From: Sabellastarte sp. h YS-2021
Lineage: Eukaryota > Annelida > Polychaeta > Sabellida > Sabellidae
Assembly (NCBI GenBank): GCA_964017235.1
Contig: OZ024935.1
Location: 88,751,052-88,815,051, forward strand
DNA: 64,000 nt
Direction of reading: 5' to 3'
Of this stretch, positions 60,485-64,000 are shown piece by piece (position 1 is the stretch's first letter; each line of letters starts with the position of its first letter). The position numbers were made by a program, and so were the translations under genes. The notes under the pieces are model-generated. The model searched no databases, had not been told where the DNA came from, and saw nothing but the letters and a program-made list of their open reading frames with translations.

Positions 60485-62203
60485 GCTTTTGCTAACAAAA
60501 GCGAAGCGTTTAAAATGCCTTGTGGTCTTAATAAGCATGCTGTAAAGCTAAGAATGCATAAAGCTGCACCGTACTGTTACATAAACCAACCCCCTTAGTG
60601 ATATCATGACGGGGAAAATCCTACAAAGGTCTTCTTTAATTAACATAAACAAGCGTTGTAGACATAGACAAGCTGGAGAAAGTGGATGTAACTTTAGTAA
60701 ATTTTGTGTAAATGCTACAAAGCATTCAGTAACGAGTATTGATAACTTCATATATAATCATGTGTGCAAGTATGTATTGCTATTTAGATTGTCCACAGGG
60801 TTTTGCAATAGGTTTTAATACATTGTGAAAGTGTAAAAGCAACAATAAAGGCAAAAAGCCATTTCATGACCCCAGTTTGACCTATACAAGGGGGTCAGGA
60901 GGTAAAACTAACCGGCTATTTAGACTGTCCAGATATGGTTTCCCAATACCTCTTAATACATTCCGAAGCTATAAAAGTAACAAGGAAAGAGATATCAGGT
61001 AAAAACTCCAAAACAGCTATTTTTTACCCCAGTTTGACCCATGGGGGGGGGGGGGGGGGGGGTCAGGCGGTAAAACTGACAGGCTACTTAAGACTCTCCA
61101 CATATGCTTTCCCAATACCTCTTAATACATTCTCAATCTATAAAAGCAACATTAAAGGAGATATAAGGCAAAAACTCGAAATCAGCTATTTTACGACCCC
61201 AGTTTGACCCATGAGGGGGGGTCAGGGGTAAGACTGACCGGCTATTTAGACTCTCCACATATGCTTTCCCAATACCTCTTAATACATTCTGAAGCTATAA
61301 AAGCAACAATAAAGGAGATATAAGGCAAAAACTCAAAATCAGCTATTTTATGACCCCAGTTTGACCCATAAGGGGGGGTCGGAGGGTAAAACTGACCGCC
61401 TATTTAGACTCTCCACATATGCTTTCCCAATACCTCTTAATACATTCTGAAGCTATAAAAGCAACAATAAAGGAGATATAAGGCAAAAACTCAAAATCAG
61501 CTATTTTATGACCCCAGTTTGACCCATAAGGGGAGGTTGGGGGGTAAAACTGACCGGCTATTTAGACTCTCCACATATGCTTTCCCAATACCTCTTAATA
61601 CATTCTGAAGCTATAAAAGCAACAATAAAGGAGATATAAGGCAAAAACTCAAAATCAGCTATTTTATGACCCCAGTTTGACCCATAAGGGGGGGTCGGGG
61701 GGTAAAACTGACCGGCTATTTAGACTCTCCACATATGGTTTCCTATTACCTCCCAATACATTTTATGGCTCTAAATGCAATACTTAAGAAGATAATAGGG
61801 GGGTTGACCTAAATTTAAGGCTCTCAGATTGGAAGGTGTGAGAAAATCACCCATAAATGTGACATTTTTCAAAGGATTGCTCCCAAAATCTAATCAGCTC
61901 GCGTTTTCGATAGTATGAACACGTGTGTCAAATTATAAGGCTGTAATAAGTAGTTTTTCCTGAACTGCGATGACGGGGGAGGTGTACTTAAAAAAATTGT
62001 TTTTGATCATGTGACCTTGATAAAGGTCAAAGGTCAAATTTAAGCATGCAGAAAAATTTTCCCACGCCTAAGGTATATAACTGCCAAATATGGTTTGAAA
62101 CCTTCTAATAATAAGGGAGATATTCAAGGGAGATGATAATGCGGCGGCGGCGGTGGCGAGGAAACTGAGGTGAAAACAAAGAAGCGCCCTTTCAGGGACG
62201 CTT
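60485..62203 (+). mobile_element. Hairpin element 'C', copy 2
   Basis: The 5' hairpin is GCTTTTG-ctaa-CAAAAGC (60,485-60,502). Then come six 158-bp units (starts near 61,186, 61,343, 61,501, 61,659), a tail with 'gcggcggcggcggtggcg', and the 3' hairpin AAGCGCCCT..AGGGACGCTT (62,182-62,202). The last four units are nearly identical. Confidence 0.75.
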
Positions 62204-62234
62204 AATTACAAATTAAGGAATGGGTGTAATTTAA

Positions 62235-62333
62235 ATAGGTTAATAGCCTTGTAAGTGTCAAATATTAGGCAATATTAGATTGTTGAAATCCATTATTTTC
62301 TAATATTGGACACTTAAGAGGCTATTTACCTAT
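62235..62333. repeat. Imperfect 33-bp foldback
   Basis: 'ataggttaatagccttgtaa' and the following 'gtgtcaaatatta' are answered by 'taatattggacactt' and 'aagaggctatttacctat' on the other arm, with a loop of about 33 nt. Confidence 0.65.
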
Positions 62334-62839
62334 ATTTATAGGACAATGTGCTGCAGAAATGGACTTCATCAATGATTATTGATGATATCCATTAGTGGCC
62401 AAGGCTTTTATTATTAGCTGAAATTTTATCTAACTGGACATTGCATTAGTCAAAGACAGACATATAAAATGTTGCAACAACATAAATAGAGGCTAATAAA
62501 AACATGTCCTTATAAAATAAAGTGCCATTTTTTGTAATAAGCAGTTAACCTACTAACACATTCCACATATCAAAGATATTGTTACACCGCTTTTTTTCAG
62601 TTTAGTTTGTCAAAATCTATGCAGTAATAAGTGAGATATTGCAAGTTGAAAATTTCACCTGAGAACACAGAATTTGTAGATAAATACTTTGTGACATCAC
62701 AGCCCAGTCAGTACTCATCACTGGACCAGGAACCAGCTAGTAAAAACATAGTAATTACTGTGTTTTCAAAGACTTTATTCTTAACTGATAATCTAATAAT
62801 GCACGCTCAGCTGGATGTTTTCTACAACAATATGTAGAT

Positions 62840-63015
62840 CATTTCTAACTTAGATTTCTGGTATTTCTTAGCTTTCGAGTGAAAATTATGAAACTGAACA
62901 TTCCTAACTTTTGTTTTGCGAATACAAAGTGTAAGAAAAACTTAAGTGAGAAACTTTCCCTTACTTAGATCTAAGGTCACCTTAGTATTGTCGTAGAATA
63001 TGACCCCTGATCTAA
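62840..63015. repeat. Dispersed repeat, copy 2
   Basis: Matches 49,920-50,120. Confidence 0.8.
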
Positions 63016-63177
63016 GACTATCACCTCACATTCACTAAGACTTTACTAGTTATGTCTTAACAGTAATTTAATTCCAAGTATCTTGTAAGTAATGAGAAAT
63101 CACACCAGTAATCCCATAGGACAAAAAAAATTAAAATAAAACCATAAGAAGACCAAAAGAGAAACAAACAAGCAATC

Positions 63178-63947
63178 AGTGCCCATGAATGGGCTCTGTG
63201 TCAGCTGACTGTTTTGAGTTTTAGAGTAGAAATGACAAAAAGAAAAGGACACAAGTTGTGCCCTGGAAATGATATTCAGAAGGAAAGTTACAAGGTAACT
63301 GTTAAGGTGTAAAAAGTAGGTTAAAACATCTTCAAAGAAAATACTGCAAACACAATAGTTTTCAAGTTACAACTGATTTACTCAACAGTGAGAATCCCAA
63401 AGTAGCTAATTTGCTCAGCTATGCAATCAGTTAAAGGTCTTTAATTTTGATATGGTATAGCTCACGCAAAAGTATGTGAATAATATTTAAACAAATACTG
63501 TACATGAAATAGTTTTCAAGTTACAAATAATTTACTCAACAGTGAGAACCTCATTGTGGCTATTACTCAGCTATGCAAGGAGCTACAGGTCTGCAATTAC
63601 TTTTTTATAGCTGAACCAAAAGTAGGTTAATAACTTATTTAAACAAAATACTGTAAATGAAATAGTTTTCAATTTAAAACTGATTAACTGAACAGTGAAA
63701 ATCTAGAAGTAGCTATTGCTCAGCAATGCCATGAACTACAGGTCTACAATTGCACTGTTAGAGCTGACCCATAAGTACGTGACAAACATATTTAAACAGA
63801 ATACTCTAAATGCAATAGTTTTCCAGTTACATCTGATTTACTCAACAGTGAAAAAACCTGAAAGTAGCTATTGCTCAGCTATGCCATGACATACAGGTCT
63901 CCAAATTCACTATGTAAAAGCTGACCCAAAAGAATGTGAACAATATA
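63178..63947 (+). mobile_element. Hairpin element 'B', copy at the window end
   Basis: Starts with an imperfect hairpin (agtgcccatgaatgggctct) and then has about four diverged 155-bp monomers. It is interrupted by the element below. Confidence 0.65.
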
Positions 63948-64000
63948 CAGTAGAACCTCGATTATCCGGCCTTCTATTATCCGAATCTTTGGATTAACCG
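63948..64000 (+). mobile_element. Left end of a pogo/Tigger-like transposon (cut by edge)
   Basis: A terminal sequence CAGTAGAACCTCGATTATCC follows TA, and 'ttatccg' recurs just inside. This is the style of pogo/Tigger (Tc1-mariner) inverted repeats, which duplicate TA. The rest is outside the window. Confidence 0.6.

Noticed and set aside
62631-62837. 68-codon plus-strand ORF
   Set aside because: No acceptor or promoter, and composition is not distinctive.

Overview
The window looks like intergenic and intronic DNA of a lophotrochozoan animal, most likely a bivalve mollusc. It is AT-rich and has no long open reading frames. It carries tRNA-headed SINEs with the 'tttacgtcgc' tail typical of molluscs, a 5S-rRNA-derived SINE, a decayed DIRS-type retroelement, and several families of hairpin-ended elements filled with 135-160 bp tandem repeats, a design known from bivalve pearl/HINE elements. 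The species is inferred from these repeats only; no conserved housekeeping gene is present to fix it.

The main genic content is a set of small exons on the minus strand that simple ORF calling misses. Read from high to low coordinates, I see 14 exon-sized open blocks (60.0, 59.4, 58.8, 55.2, 50.5, 49.5, 36.7, 35.8, 30.7, 28.6, 27.3, 25.1, 23.6 and 19.5 kb). Each is bounded by AG and GTAAGT, GTGAGT or GTCAGT, and every neighbouring pair agrees in reading phase down to a stop codon at 19,427-19,429. An alternative first exon at 55.3 kb starts with a signal-peptide-like segment and gives a 613-residue product. The predicted protein has three Arg/Gly-rich cassettes (or the signal peptide), a short helical-looking segment, three Glu/Asp-rich cassettes (two carrying a G-x-x-E-D-D-(D)-G repeat), Ser/Pro/Lys/Arg-rich segments and a basic C-terminus. 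I do not recognise the family.

The gene has grown by cassette duplication. The three acidic exons sit in duplicated units of about 0.8-1.5 kb, and the three RG exons sit in adjacent units of about 0.6 kb. The 3' half of the locus also has an inverted, rearranged and partly broken copy on the plus strand at about 12.1-15.1 kb, including two near-identical copies of the terminal exon and a run of decayed terminal-exon cassettes.

Layout: 0-3 kb, tandem repeats and a SINE; 3.3-6.5 kb, DIRS-like relic (+); 7.4-11.4 kb, diverged dispersed and tandem repeats; 12-15.1 kb, inverted pseudocopy; 15.1-19.4 kb, little recognisable; 19.4-30.8 kb, 3' half of the minus-strand gene with inserted elements; 30.85-34.35 kb, a 3.5 kb TIR element; 34.4-36.8 kb, acidic cassette exons; 37-49 kb, repeat elements including a 6.3 kb hairpin element with a 155 bp satellite-like array; 49.5-55.4 kb, N-terminal exons around a second 3.8 kb copy; 55.6-58.1 kb, 5S-SINE and repeats; 58.3-60.1 kb, RG cassette exons; 60.5-64 kb, further hairpin elements and the start of a pogo/Tigger-like transposon cut by the window edge.

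All exon calls rest on splice-site and phase logic read by eye. No transcript, alignment or database search was available.
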